Source: JADKIH01 sp031417395 (lineage in GTDB: Bacteria; Bacteroidota; Bacteroidia; AKYH767-A; 2013-40CM-41-45). Taken from it: 64,000 nucleotides of DNA. The position numbers were made by a program, and so were the translations under genes. Every line of letters begins with the position of its first letter. The stretch's first letter is position 1. Where the stretch lies: positions 1 through 64,000 of the forward strand of contig JANOVM010000039.1 in assembly GCA_031417395.1 (NCBI GenBank). Direction: 5' to 3'. Positions 1 to 10,085 of the stretch are shown here, one piece after another. The notes under the pieces are model-generated. The model did no database searches. It was not told where the DNA came from and saw only the letters and a program-made list of their open reading frames with translations.

Positions 1-1
1 T

Positions 2-3000
2 TCATATCAGTGGCTTGAAAACGGACTCCCTATTATTAATGGAGGAGTTTATTCCGGAGCTACTTCCAATCAGTTAACCATTACTAACCCTACCGTGGCT
101 CTGGATCAAAAAGTTTATTCAGTTGTCGTAACACAATGCGGAACACGAACAAGTGCGACTGCAACGTTAAGTGTTACCCCATGTGGAGGCGGATGTGCAA
201 ATCCTCCAACAGCCAATGCCGGTGGACCGTATGTTACCTGCAGTGGTTCAGTTACTTTAAATGGTTCTGTTGGCGGCAGTGCTACCGGAGGTACCTGGTC
301 TTCACCAACCACAGGAACATTTTCTCCCAATGCCACTACATTAAATGCAGTTTATACACCCAGTGCTGCTGATCTAACAGCAGGAAGTGTTACTCTGACC
401 CTTACCAGTGATAACCCGCTCGGAGGTCAATGTGTTGCTGATGTAAAGACAGCTTTGGTTACGTTTAATGCAGTAGATGACAATAATCCTTGTACTGCTG
501 ATGTCTGCAATACTACAACAGGATCTGCTGTCCACACGCCATTAACAAACACCGGTGGTGGATCAACAGATAATAACCTTTGTACGGAAGATAATTGCTT
601 AAGCGGAGTTACTGTTCATCCTGCTATAAATATAGATGACAATATTTTTTGTACTGCCGATGTATGTAATCCAACACTTGGGGTATCCCACCCGCCACTT
701 GCTTTAGGTACTGCCGCTCCTTCAGACAACGATTTTTGTACAGCGGATGTTTGTGATGGTACCGGACAATATTCCATAATTAACGTAAACGATAATAATC
801 CATGTACAGCCGATGGTTGTATTTCAACATCCGGAGTATTCAATACCCCATTAACAAATACAGGCGGTGGCGCAACCGATAATGATCCTTGTACTGCAGA
901 TAATTGTGTAAGCGGTGTAACATCGCACCCTGCACTTCCAACAGACGATGGCAATGTTTGTACAGCCGATGGTTGTAATTCAAACGGTATCTTCCATACA
1001 CCATTAACAAATTCAAACGGAGCAACCGATAACGATCCTTGTACTGCAGATAATTGTGTAAGTGGAGTAACTACACACCCTGCTCTTTCAACGGACGATG
1101 GCAATGTTTGTACAGCGGATGGTTGTAATTCAAACGGTATATTCCATACACCATTGACAAACACAGGTGGTGGTGCAACCGATAATGATCCTTGTACGGC
1201 AGATAATTGTGTTAGCGGACAAACGGTTCATATTGGAACTCCGAGTGACGACGGCAATCCATGTACAACCGATGGTTGTACTTCAAATGGAATATTCCAT
1301 ACACCATTAACAAACTCCGGTGGTGGAGCTACCGATAACGATCCTTGTACAGCAGATAATTGTGTAAGTGGAGTAACAACGCATCCTACACTTCCAACCG
1401 ACGATGGCAATGTTTGTACAGCCGATGGTTGTAATTCAAACGGTATCTTCCATACACCTTTAACGAATTCAAACGGAGCTACCGATAACGATCCTTGTAC
1501 AGCAGATAATTGTGTAAGTGGTGTAACAACTCACCCTGCACTTTCAACGGACGATGGCAATATTTGTACAGCCGATGGTTGTAATTCAAACGGTATTTTC
1601 CATACACCATTAACGAACTCCAATGGAGCTACCGATAACGATCCTTGTACAGCTGATAATTGTGTAAGCGGAGTAACAACACATCCTACACTTCCAACAG
1701 ATGACGGCAATGTTTGTACAGCCGATGGTTGTAATTCAAACGGTATTTTCCATACACCATTAACCAATTCCAATGGAGCAACCGATAACGATCCATGTAC
1801 AGCGGATAATTGTGTAAGTGGTGTAACAACGCATCCTACACTTCCAACCGACGATGGCAATGTTTGTACAGCCGATGGTTGTAATTCAAACGGTATTTTC
1901 CATACACCATTAACAAATTCCAATGGAGCTACCGATAACGATCCTTGTACAGCAGATAATTGTGTAAGTGGTGTAACAACGCATCCTGCACTTCCAACCG
2001 ACGATGGCAATGTTTGTACGGCCGATGGTTGTAATTCAAACGGTATCTTCCATACGCCATTAACAAATTCCAATGGAGCTACCGATAATAATCCTTGTAC
2101 GGCGGATAATTGTGTAAGCGGTGTAACAACGCATCCTACACTTCCAACGGACGATGGCAATGTTTGTACAGCCGATGGTTGTAATTCAAACGGTATCTTC
2201 CATACGCCTTTAACCAATTCAAACGGAGCAACCGATAACGATCCTTGTACAGCAGATAATTGTTTAAGTGGAGTAACAACGCATCCAGCACTTCCAACAG
2301 ACGATGGTAATGTTTGTACTGCCGATGGTTGTAATTCAAACGGAATTTTCCATACACCATTAACGAATTCCAATGGAGCTACGGATAACGATCCTTGTAC
2401 TGCTGATAATTGTGTAAGTGGTCAAACAGTTCACCCTGCAATCTCAACGGACGATGGTAATGTTTGTACAGCCGATGGTTGTAATTCAAACGGTATCTTT
2501 CATACACCATTAACAAATTCCAATGGCGGCGCAAGTGATAATAATGCTTGTACGGAAGATGCTTGCTTAAGCGGTCAAACAACTCATCCTACTGTTTCAA
2601 CAAACGATGGCAATGAATGTACTATCGATGGTTGTGATTCAATAACAGGTGTATATCATAATGGCCCTACTCCGGGACAATTATCAGATGAGAATGTTTG
2701 TACTACTGATGGTTGTAATTCTCTTACCGGTCAAATTACCCATGACCCAATCAATATTAATGATAACAATCCTTGTACATTGGATGCCTGTGATCCTATA
2801 ACAGGGCCTTCTCACCTTCCTGACCCTAATGCCGTTGTCAGCGATGGTAACGACTGTACAATTGATGGTTGTAATACTATAACAGGCCAGGAAACTCATG
2901 AGCCTATAGCCGGAATTAATGACAATGATCCTTGTACAATTGATGCTTGTAATTCAATTGGAGGATCAATAACACATACAGACAATACACCGGTGGCAAC

Positions 3001-4552
3001 CGGTAGTGTTGCAACACCAATTTTATGTTACAATGGTACAGGTTGTATAGTTGTTCAGGCTACGGGTGGTACTCTGCCATACAACAATGGATTTGGATTT
3101 AACCCTGATACTACAATATGTGGTATCAGTGCCGGAAGTGGAATTACCTTCACATTTATAGATGCCGCCGGCTGCGAATTTCAATCAAGCCCTGTAGAAC
3201 TTATAGAACCCGCTAAACTTGAGGTAACAACTACTCAAACTCCTTCAGGTTGCAACAACGATGGAACAGCAACGGCAAATCCTACCGGTGGAACTCCCGG
3301 ATATCAATACCTCTGGACACCGGGCGGACAAACTACACAAACAGCAACAGGACTAGCTCCTAATACCTATTCAGTTGTTGTTACTGATGCAAACGGATGT
3401 ACTACTTCTTCTACTATAGTCGTTCAGTCTTCCGGTGGTGGTAATCTTCCTACACCAGGTCCTATAAGCGGAACATTTAATGTATGCACGAATCAATGTA
3501 TTACATATAGTATTCTGCCTGTCCCGGGAGCAACTTCATACCAGTGGACATTGCCAAACGGAGCAGTCGGCAGTTCAACATCAACTTCAATTACTGTTTG
3601 TTATACATCACGCTTCCGTCGCTTAGGTGGTTACCTTTGTGTAAAGGCTCTTGGTTCATGTGGTGCCAGTCAATCATCATGTAAGTTTATTACACCTATA
3701 AATAATAAGCCGGGCAAACCCGGTCCAATTTCAGGACCAGCTTCTGTATGTCCGCCCATAAACGATACAACTTATTGTATAACCCCTGTAAATGGTGCAT
3801 CAAGCTATCAATGGTCAATTTCGGGTAATTCAAATCCTTCTCTGCAAATTCTTTCAGGACAAGGTACAACCTGTGTGCATGTTAAAATTCCTGCGGGATA
3901 TAACGGAAATCAGAAACTTGAGGTGAAAGCTGTCAATTGCAAAGGATCCAGCAGTAAAAGGGATCTTGAAATTAAAACACTTAAAAAACCTTCAACACCA
4001 TATGCTATTGGAGGGCCATCATTTGTTTGTAAAAGCTGGATAAAAACGTATAATACCAATACTGTAAGCGGTGCTACATCATATGCTTGGACTATAACCG
4101 GCGGTGCCCAAATACTTTCAGGTCAGGGAACGAATTCAGTTCAGATATCATTTGCGAATTGCACAACTACTACCGTGGTAATAACAGTTTCAGCCGGAAA
4201 TTCTTGTTTCAATTCTAATCCGCGTACTAAGACTGTAACGGTGAATTTGAATTGCAAAATAGCAAACGGTGAATTTGCAGAATCACAGGCAGTAAACGTT
4301 AATGCAATTTCTGTTTATCCAAATCCTACATCCGGTATTACTACACTGTCATTTAATTCTATGGTAGATGGTAAATACAATTTAAAAGTATTTGACGTAA
4401 TCGGCAAGGTGATGATCAGCGAAGACCTTTCATTATCAGAAGGGTTGAATACAAAAGTAATAAATCTTCAAAATGTATCGCACGGCATTTACTTTGTAAC
4501 CATTAGTTCCGAAGGAATAGAAACACAGACCTTAAGAATCATTGTGGAATAA
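2..4552 (+). CDS. Giant T9SS adhesin-like protein with CTxDxC repeats, 5' end outside window
   Basis: The frame is open from base 2, so the start and signal peptide lie upstream; 1516 residues are visible. In order: the end of an Ig-like domain (SYQWLENG), a PKD-like domain (PPTANAGGPYVTCSG), about 33 short modules of the form DDGNVCTADGCNSNGIFHTP, SprB-like repeats (GTPGYQYLWTPGGQT), three Ig/PKD-like segments (YQWTLPNG, YQWSISGN, YAWTITGG), and a type A T9SS sorting domain beginning near VYPNPTSG and ending in LRIIVE. The modules resemble the Dictyostelium CTDC repeat family (PF00526), each with a Cys pair probably in disulfides; that link is from memory of the consensus. Inferred role: cell-surface or secreted adhesin exported by T9SS. 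The gene is closely paralogous to the next one, along its whole visible length. A strong terminator follows. Confidence 0.9.
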   Translation, partial: SYQWLENGLPIINGGVYSGATSNQLTITNPTVALDQKVYSVVVTQCGTRTSATATLSVTPCGGGCANPPTANAGGPYVTCSGSVTLNGSVGGSATGGTWSSPTTGTFSPNATTLNAVYTPSAADLTAGSVTLTLTSDNPLGGQCVADVKTALVTFNAVDDNNPCTADVCNTTTGSAVHTPLTNTGGGSTDNNLCTEDNCLSGVTVHPAINIDDNIFCTADVCNPTLGVSHPPLALGTAAPSDNDFCTADVCDGTGQYSIINVNDNNPCTADGCISTSGVFNTPLTNTGGGATDNDPCTADNCVSGVTSHPALPTDDGNVCTADGCNSNGIFHTPLTNSNGATDNDPCTADNCVSGVTTHPALSTDDGNVCTADGCNSNGIFHTPLTNTGGGATDNDPCTADNCVSGQTVHIGTPSDDGNPCTTDGCTSNGIFHTPLTNSGGGATDNDPCTADNCVSGVTTHPTLPTDDGNVCTADGCNSNGIFHTPLTNSNGATDNDPCTADNCVSGVTTHPALSTDDGNICTADGCNSNGIFHTPLTNSNGATDNDPCTADNCVSGVTTHPTLPTDDGNVCTADGCNSNGIFHTPLTNSNGATDNDPCTADNCVSGVTTHPTLPTDDGNVCTADGCNSNGIFHTPLTNSNGATDNDPCTADNCVSGVTTHPALPTDDGNVCTADGCNSNGIFHTPLTNSNGATDNNPCTADNCVSGVTTHPTLPTDDGNVCTADGCNSNGIFHTPLTNSNGATDNDPCTADNCLSGVTTHPALPTDDGNVCTADGCNSNGIFHTPLTNSNGATDNDPCTADNCVSGQTVHPAISTDDGNVCTADGCNSNGIFHTPLTNSNGGASDNNACTEDACLSGQTTHPTVSTNDGNECTIDGCDSITGVYHNGPTPGQLSDENVCTTDGCNSLTGQITHDPININDNNPCTLDACDPITGPSHLPDPNAVVSDGNDCTIDGCNTITGQETHEPIAGINDNDPCTIDACNSIGGSITHTDNTPVATGSVATPILCYNGTGCIVVQATGGTLPYNNGFGFNPDTTICGISAGSGITFTFIDAAGCEFQSSPVELIEPAKLEVTTTQTPSGCNNDGTATANPTGGTPGYQYLWTPGGQTTQTATGLAPNTYSVVVTDANGCTTSSTIVVQSSGGGNLPTPGPISGTFNVCTNQCITYSILPVPGATSYQWTLPNGAVGSSTSTSITVCYTSRFRRLGGYLCVKALGSCGASQSSCKFITPINNKPGKPGPISGPASVCPPINDTTYCITPVNGASSYQWSISGNSNPSLQILSGQGTTCVHVKIPAGYNGNQKLEVKAVNCKGSSSKRDLEIKTLKKPSTPYAIGGPSFVCKSWIKTYNTNTVSGATSYAWTITGGAQILSGQGTNSVQISFANCTTTTVVITVSAGNSCFNSNPRTKTVTVNLNCKIANGEFAESQAVNVNAISVYPNPTSGITTLSFNSMVDGKYNLKVFDVIGKVMISEDLSLSEGLNTKVINLQNVSHGIYFVTISSEGIETQTLRIIVE
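476..2990 (+). repeat. Array of about 33 CTxDxC modules; 150-bp near-identical tandem core
   Basis: Modules of 22-29 codons alternate between two types, DDGNVCTADGCNSNGIFHTP and TDNDPCTADNCVSGVTTHP, giving a 50-residue (150-bp) super-repeat. From about 1030 to 2535 consecutive super-repeats differ by only a few, mostly synonymous, bases. The edge modules (476-850 and 2600-2990) are more diverged, as expected if the centre has been expanded or homogenised by recombination. Confidence 0.9.
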
Positions 4553-4571
4553 TAGTTTCTATTGAAATAGT

Positions 4572-4608
4572 AAAGTCCCTCTCCTATAATCGGAGAGGGA
4601 CTTTTTTG
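4572..4608 (+). terminator. Intrinsic terminator of the first giant adhesin gene
   Basis: A 13-bp perfect stem (4572-4584 with 4592-4604) of AAAGTCCCTCTCC and its complement encloses a 7-nt loop and runs directly into a T tract, 20 bases after the stop codon. A homologous hairpin follows the next paralogue. Confidence 0.9.
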
Positions 4609-5261
4609 TATTTGAAGAAAATGAAAAATTTACTTTTGGCAAATTCGAAGCAGTTTCAGGGACTGAATTTTTTAAAACCAATCGATTTTAATATAAGTAT
4701 TTGAAAAACAGTAAATTAATTTTTTATCACATTATTTTTTTCAACTTGAATAAATCGAAAATCTTGGCGAGAGTAAATAATTGATTGGTAGAAAAAACCG
4801 TGAAGGCCAACATTAACAGGTGTTTTAAATTTTAATTTGGTGAACCACCAACAATTGATTATCTTGTAAATTATTAAACAGCAATACCTGAAGGGTTTTT
4901 GGGGGACAATGTATAGTTGTTAAGAATTATGCTAAACGTTTTATTAATATTCTTCGCAAAAAAGTTGGAAATATAAAATAATCGAACTTCAATTTATATA
5001 AAACTTAAGATAAATAGATGCTGTTTTATCCGACAGATTTTATCCACAAATTTTTTATAATGCTCTATGAAAAATTAAGAACCTGATTTGTATATATAAG
5101 ATCATATGCGCCTACTATTTAAAAGTCTTGTATCCCTTATGTGTGAATGATGTAACAGAAATAAAAAATGATGTAACAGTCAAAGATAAATGAAAATCGT
5201 TCTTTGGGATGTAATAATAAAGTTGCAACTAATAAATAAAAAAATAAATAAAATAAACTAA
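4609..5261. other. Non-coding spacer between the two giant adhesin genes
   Basis: This is about 650 bp of AT-rich DNA with no credible ORF on either strand. The only structure I can point to is the pair of 13-bp direct repeats at 5146-5179, listed separately. I do not see a clean TAnnTTTG box before the 5262 start. Presumably it holds the promoter and long leader of the second adhesin gene. Confidence 0.6.
5146..5179 (+). promoter_or_regulatory. Direct repeat AATGATGTAACAG, 21-bp period
   Basis: AATGATGTAACAG occurs at 5146-5158 and again at 5167-5179, exactly 21 bp (two helical turns) apart, with a weaker GATGTAA at 5208. This is the geometry of a regulator binding two direct half-sites on one DNA face, as LytTR-family regulators do. 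It lies about 85-115 bp upstream of the second adhesin gene. The regulator is unknown. Confidence 0.4.
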
Positions 5262-8200
5262 ATGAGAATGAAAACAATTACTGCGAATTTTAAAATTTTT
5301 CTGTTAGCACTGTTGCTCCTTGCAGGAAAAATAAGTTACGGTCAGAACTATGAAATTTACATTACAAACGACCACCTGACATCTCCTTCTGTATTGGAGT
5401 TTGATGTTTATATTAAATTTACCAGTCAAGGTACTTTGCCTACTATTGCTCCTTTTAATATTAGGACGTTTCAACAATCGTTTTTTATTAATCCTGCTTT
5501 TACGCCTGCCGGAGCAGCACCAACAGTTACACAAACCAGCGGTCCATTATTTTCATATGCACCCGGATTGATTCAGGTAACCAATAATCCAGCTGCTGTT
5601 CCACCTGTAACAACTTTTAGCGGTTTTCAGGCAGCATCGAACAGTGCAGGAACCTGTCCGGGTATAGGGCCGACATTAGTAGTTGGAACATCCTATTTGA
5701 TTTGTACCTGGAAGATCACCAGTAATACAGGTCCATTTAACTGTGTTCCTCATAACCTTTCCAGCATTCGCTCAGCAGATACACCTCCCGGTGGACTTGT
5801 CAATTTACGATGGGCAGTAACAAGATGGACAAATACTTCAGGATCGTGTAACCCGGGCACAAGTACTACCATAACCACCACTGGAACTTTTACCAGTGTC
5901 ACCGGCGGAACCTTATTGAGTCAGATGAATAATTCAGTACCTACTGTAACGAATCCTGCTAACGTATCGGTAACAGAATGTCCCGGTCAGGTAGCGAATT
6001 TTTCAGTTACTGCTACTCAATCAACAGGCATTACTACTCCCGCTGTTTCATTTCAATGGCTTGAAAACGGAGCCCCTATTACTAATGGAGGAGTTTATTC
6101 CGGAGCTACTTCAAGTCAGTTAACCATTACCAACCCTACTGTGGCTTTGGATCAAAAACTTTATTCAGTTGTCGTAACCCAATGCGGTACACGAACAAGT
6201 TCAACTGCAACGTTAAGCGTAACCGCATGTGGAGGCGGATGTGCGAATCCTCCAACAGCCAATGCCGGCGGACCATATGTTACTTGCAGCGGCTCTGTTA
6301 CCTTAAATGGTGCAGTTGGCGGCAGTGCTACCCCTGTAACCGGAGGTACTTGGTCTTCACCAACCGCAGGAACATTTACTCCCAATGCCAATACATTAAA
6401 TGCAGTTTATACACCTAGTGCTGCTGATCTATCAACAGGCAGTGTGACGCTGACCCTAACCAGTGACAATCCGCTCGGAGGTCAATGCGTGCCGTTTGTA
6501 AGTACAGCTTTGGTTACGTTTAATGCAGTAGACGATAATAATCCTTGTACTGCTGATGTATGTAATACTTCAACAGGATCGGCAGACCACACACCATTGA
6601 CAAATACAAATGGAGCCAGCGATAATGATCCGTGTACTGCGGATAATTGTTTAAGCGGACAAACAGTTCACCCAGCACTTCCAACGGACGATGGCAATGT
6701 TTGTACAACTGATGGTTGTAATTCAAACGGTATTTTCCATACACCTTTAACGAATTCCAACGGAGCAACTGATAATGATCCTTGTACAGCGGATAATTGT
6801 TTAAGCGGTCAAACAGTTCACCCTACACTTCCAACAGACGATGGCAATGTTTGTACAGCCGATGGTTGTAATTCAAACGGAATTTTCCATACACCATTAA
6901 CGAATTCCAGCGGTGCTACTGACAATGATCCATGTACTGCAGATAATTGTGTAAGTGGACAAACTGTTCATGTCGGAACTTCAAGCGACGATGGCAATCC
7001 ATGCACGGCCGATGGCTGTAATTCCAACGGAATTTTCCATACACCGTTAACGAACTCCAGCGGAGCTACCGATAACAATCCATGTACAGCAGATAATTGT
7101 GTAAGTGGAGTAACAACACATCCTACATTACAAACGGACGACGGCAATGTTTGTACAACCGATGGTTGTAATTCAAACGGAGTATTCCATACACCATTAA
7201 CGAACTCCAACGGTGCTACCGATAATGATCCTTGTACTGCTGATAATTGTGTAAGCGGACAAACTGTTCATATAGGAACTTCAAGTGACGATGGCAATCC
7301 ATGTACAGCCGATGGTTGTAATTCAAATGGAGTGTTCCATACGCCATTGACAAACACCGGTGGCGGGGCATCAGACTTTTTATTATGCACAGACGATAAT
7401 TGTTCCAGCGGACAAACGGTTCATCCCCCTGTAAATGTTGACGACCAAAATCCATGTACACAAGATGGCTGTTTAGAAGATCAAACTTTTACTACTTTTA
7501 ATGTTAAAAATGTTAAGAATATTACAAATGGTTTTATTGGCACTCCGGTATTAACATTTGGCGTATTCCATATTCCATTAACTAATATAGGTGGCGGAGC
7601 AACGGACAATAATGTATGTACTTCAGATGATTGTGTAAGCGGTCAGACAGTGCATGTTCCAACTGCAGGAAACGTAGACGATAATAACCCTTGTACCATC
7701 GATGGTTGTAATTCCATTACAGGTTCTGAAAGCCATACTCCTGTTACCAGTATTGGTGGCGGCGCAAGCGATAATAACCTTTGTACTGACGATAATTGCT
7801 CAAGCGGAACTACGGTACATCCTCCAATAGCGGGAATAGATGAAAACAATCCTTGTACAAACGATGCTTGTGACAGTGGTGTTATTTCGCACTTTCCTGT
7901 AACAGATGGTTTGCCGGGCGCCTCTGATAATAATGCCTGTACAACTGATGCTTGTTTAAGTGGTCAAACAGTTTATACTCCTATTCCTACTAACGACGAT
8001 GATCTTTGTACACTTGACGGATGTAATAGTATAACAGGTGTATTTCATAACCCTACAGGTGGCGGCGGAACAGGTCCTTTACCTGGACAGGCAGGAAATC
8101 TTACCGGTCCCGGGGTTTATTCATATCAGTCAAATCACCGTACATATACACTTTGCGCACCCGGACAGGGCGGAGCGTTTTATACTTATTGCCTTCCTGC

Positions 8201-10067
8201 AATTGCCAATGCTACCGGATATTATTGGTGGATAGACCGCAATGCTAATCCTTCTTTGTCATTTACAAGCACAACGTTAACGACTACCTATACTACTTCT
8301 ACACCGTGTGTTACCATATTTATTCCTTTCGGATATACCGGAGACCAGGAACTGGAAGTTGAAGGCTTTAATTGCGCCGGTAATGGAAGACATAATGAGA
8401 TTGTAATCAAGGTTGTTTCTCCCGACGATAATAATCCTTGTACTATTGACGCTTGTAGCAGTGGTATTGTAACTCATGTTAATAATAAGCCGGTAGCTTC
8501 AGCAGTGGTAACTACACCAATTTTATGTTACAACGGTACCGGTTGTGTAACAGTTCAGGTTGCAGGTGGAGCAACGCCTTATAATTATAACCTGGGACTA
8601 TTTAATCCTGATACTACAATTTGCAATGTATCTGCAGGCAGTGGAAAAACTTTCACGTTTACTGATGCTAATGGATGTTCATTTAAATCTACCCCGGTTA
8701 ATCTTACCCAGCCGTCAAAGTTGAACGTTTCGACTTCTCAAACACCTTCAGGATGTAATACTAATACCGGTACTGCAAAAGCGACTCCTTCAGGTGGTAC
8801 ACCGGGATATCAGTATCTCTGGTCGCCGGGTGGACAAACTACTCAAACAGCAACAGGACTTGCACCGGGTAGCTATTCAGTTACAGTTACTGATGCCAAT
8901 GGATGTACTGCAACTAAAACTGTTACAGTGCTGTCTAACGGTAACGGTAATCTTCCTGCACCCGGTCCAATTTCAGGAACAGTTTATGTTTGCGATGGAC
9001 AATGCATAACTTACAGTATTCAGCCTGTACAGGGAGCAATCTCATACCAATGGACATTGCCAAACGGAGCTTCCGGAAGTTCTACATCAACTTCTATAAC
9101 TGTCTGCTTTAATTCTCATTTCCGTCGAACAGGAGGTTCTATTTGTGTAAGAGCTGTAGGTTCTTGTGGAACGAATCCATCAACTTGTTTAACGCTTATT
9201 CCTGTAACTTCAAAACCTTCAAAACCCGGTTCAATTAGTGGACTTGTTCCTGTTTGTCCTCCTGCAACAGGCACCATACAACAGACATATTGTATTAATC
9301 CTGTATCAAATGCAACAAGTTATCAATGGACAATTACAGGTAATTCCAATCCTTCGCTTTCAATTGCTTCCGGACAAGGAACAACTTGTGTAGTGATAAA
9401 TATTCCTGCAGGTTATAATGGAAACCAGGATCTTGAAGTAAAAGCGATTAATTGCAAAGGATCAAGCTCTTCAAGAGATATTGATATTAAAAAGTTCAGT
9501 ACACTTTCAACACCTAATGCCATTGGTGGACCTTCAAGTGTTTGCCTAAGCCAGGTTAAAACGTATAATACCAATACTGTAAACGGAGCTACATCATATG
9601 CTTGGTTTGTAACGGGTGGTGCACAAATAATTTCAGGTCAAGGAACTAAATCAGTTCAGATTTCATTTGCAAATTGCACAACTACTACCGTAGTAATAAC
9701 TGTTACTGCTTCAAATTCTTGTTTCACTTCAAATCCTCGTACTCAAACAGTAACGGTGAATTTAAATTGCAAAACATCGAATGGTGCACTTGCTGAGCCT
9801 CAAGAAGTAAATCTTAATTCAATTTCGCTTTATCCTAATCCTACTTCCGGTAAAACAACCTTGTCTATAAATTCAATAGCAGACGGTAAATTTAACATGA
9901 AGGTATTTGATGTAATTGGAAAAGTATTGATTAATGAAGATCTTACATTATCAGAAGGTCTGAATACAAAAGAGATTAACCTTGAAAATGTATCTCATGG
10001 TCTTTACTTTGTAACGATTAGATCTGAAGGAATGGAAAGCCAAACCTTAAGAATTATTGTTGAATAA
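5262..10067 (+). CDS. Giant T9SS adhesin-like protein with 20 CTxDxC modules
   Basis: A complete 1601-residue paralogue of the upstream gene. The signal peptide is residues 1-28 (hydrophobic FLLALLLLAG, cleavage near SYGQ). Then come a roughly 200-residue beta-rich N-terminal domain I do not recognise, an Ig-like domain (about 230-325), a PKD-like domain (about 328-420), 19 CTxDxC modules from residue 424, an Ig-like segment, a 20th isolated module, two SprB-like repeats, three Ig/PKD-like segments, and a type A T9SS sorting domain at 1520-1601 (SLYPNPTSG ... LRIIVE). It is probably exported by T9SS and anchored on or released from the surface. Its array is shorter and more diverged than that of the neighbour. 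One module carries a 26-residue insertion. A second in-frame ATG at 5268 is an equally possible start. Confidence 0.92.
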   Translation: MRMKTITANFKIFLLALLLLAGKISYGQNYEIYITNDHLTSPSVLEFDVYIKFTSQGTLPTIAPFNIRTFQQSFFINPAFTPAGAAPTVTQTSGPLFSYAPGLIQVTNNPAAVPPVTTFSGFQAASNSAGTCPGIGPTLVVGTSYLICTWKITSNTGPFNCVPHNLSSIRSADTPPGGLVNLRWAVTRWTNTSGSCNPGTSTTITTTGTFTSVTGGTLLSQMNNSVPTVTNPANVSVTECPGQVANFSVTATQSTGITTPAVSFQWLENGAPITNGGVYSGATSSQLTITNPTVALDQKLYSVVVTQCGTRTSSTATLSVTACGGGCANPPTANAGGPYVTCSGSVTLNGAVGGSATPVTGGTWSSPTAGTFTPNANTLNAVYTPSAADLSTGSVTLTLTSDNPLGGQCVPFVSTALVTFNAVDDNNPCTADVCNTSTGSADHTPLTNTNGASDNDPCTADNCLSGQTVHPALPTDDGNVCTTDGCNSNGIFHTPLTNSNGATDNDPCTADNCLSGQTVHPTLPTDDGNVCTADGCNSNGIFHTPLTNSSGATDNDPCTADNCVSGQTVHVGTSSDDGNPCTADGCNSNGIFHTPLTNSSGATDNNPCTADNCVSGVTTHPTLQTDDGNVCTTDGCNSNGVFHTPLTNSNGATDNDPCTADNCVSGQTVHIGTSSDDGNPCTADGCNSNGVFHTPLTNTGGGASDFLLCTDDNCSSGQTVHPPVNVDDQNPCTQDGCLEDQTFTTFNVKNVKNITNGFIGTPVLTFGVFHIPLTNIGGGATDNNVCTSDDCVSGQTVHVPTAGNVDDNNPCTIDGCNSITGSESHTPVTSIGGGASDNNLCTDDNCSSGTTVHPPIAGIDENNPCTNDACDSGVISHFPVTDGLPGASDNNACTTDACLSGQTVYTPIPTNDDDLCTLDGCNSITGVFHNPTGGGGTGPLPGQAGNLTGPGVYSYQSNHRTYTLCAPGQGGAFYTYCLPAIANATGYYWWIDRNANPSLSFTSTTLTTTYTTSTPCVTIFIPFGYTGDQELEVEGFNCAGNGRHNEIVIKVVSPDDNNPCTIDACSSGIVTHVNNKPVASAVVTTPILCYNGTGCVTVQVAGGATPYNYNLGLFNPDTTICNVSAGSGKTFTFTDANGCSFKSTPVNLTQPSKLNVSTSQTPSGCNTNTGTAKATPSGGTPGYQYLWSPGGQTTQTATGLAPGSYSVTVTDANGCTATKTVTVLSNGNGNLPAPGPISGTVYVCDGQCITYSIQPVQGAISYQWTLPNGASGSSTSTSITVCFNSHFRRTGGSICVRAVGSCGTNPSTCLTLIPVTSKPSKPGSISGLVPVCPPATGTIQQTYCINPVSNATSYQWTITGNSNPSLSIASGQGTTCVVINIPAGYNGNQDLEVKAINCKGSSSSRDIDIKKFSTLSTPNAIGGPSSVCLSQVKTYNTNTVNGATSYAWFVTGGAQIISGQGTKSVQISFANCTTTTVVITVTASNSCFTSNPRTQTVTVNLNCKTSNGALAEPQEVNLNSISLYPNPTSGKTTLSINSIADGKFNMKVFDVIGKVLINEDLTLSEGLNTKEINLENVSHGLYFVTIRSEGMESQTLRIIVE
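6531..8058 (+). repeat. Array of 19 CTxDxC modules in the second adhesin
   Basis: Same two-type alternation as in the first gene: DDGNVCTADGC and TDNDPCTADNC modules, with a 50-residue period from about 6600 to 7370, then diverged modules to 8058. A 20th module stands alone at about 8425-8490 after an Ig-like insertion. Copies are less uniform than in the upstream gene. Confidence 0.88.
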
Positions 10068-10085
10068 AAGTTTCGACTGATATTG

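Noticed and set aside
616..2373. Long antisense open frames (for example 616-1164 and 1531-2373, minus strand) across the repeat array
   Set aside because: They exist because the 150-bp repeat lacks stops in that frame; the translation is the same low-complexity unit repeated (FVNGVWKIPFELQPSAVQ) with no start signal or independent conservation.
950..2535. CRISPR array
   Set aside because: The 150-bp units are contiguous coding repeats without unique spacers, and there are no cas genes.
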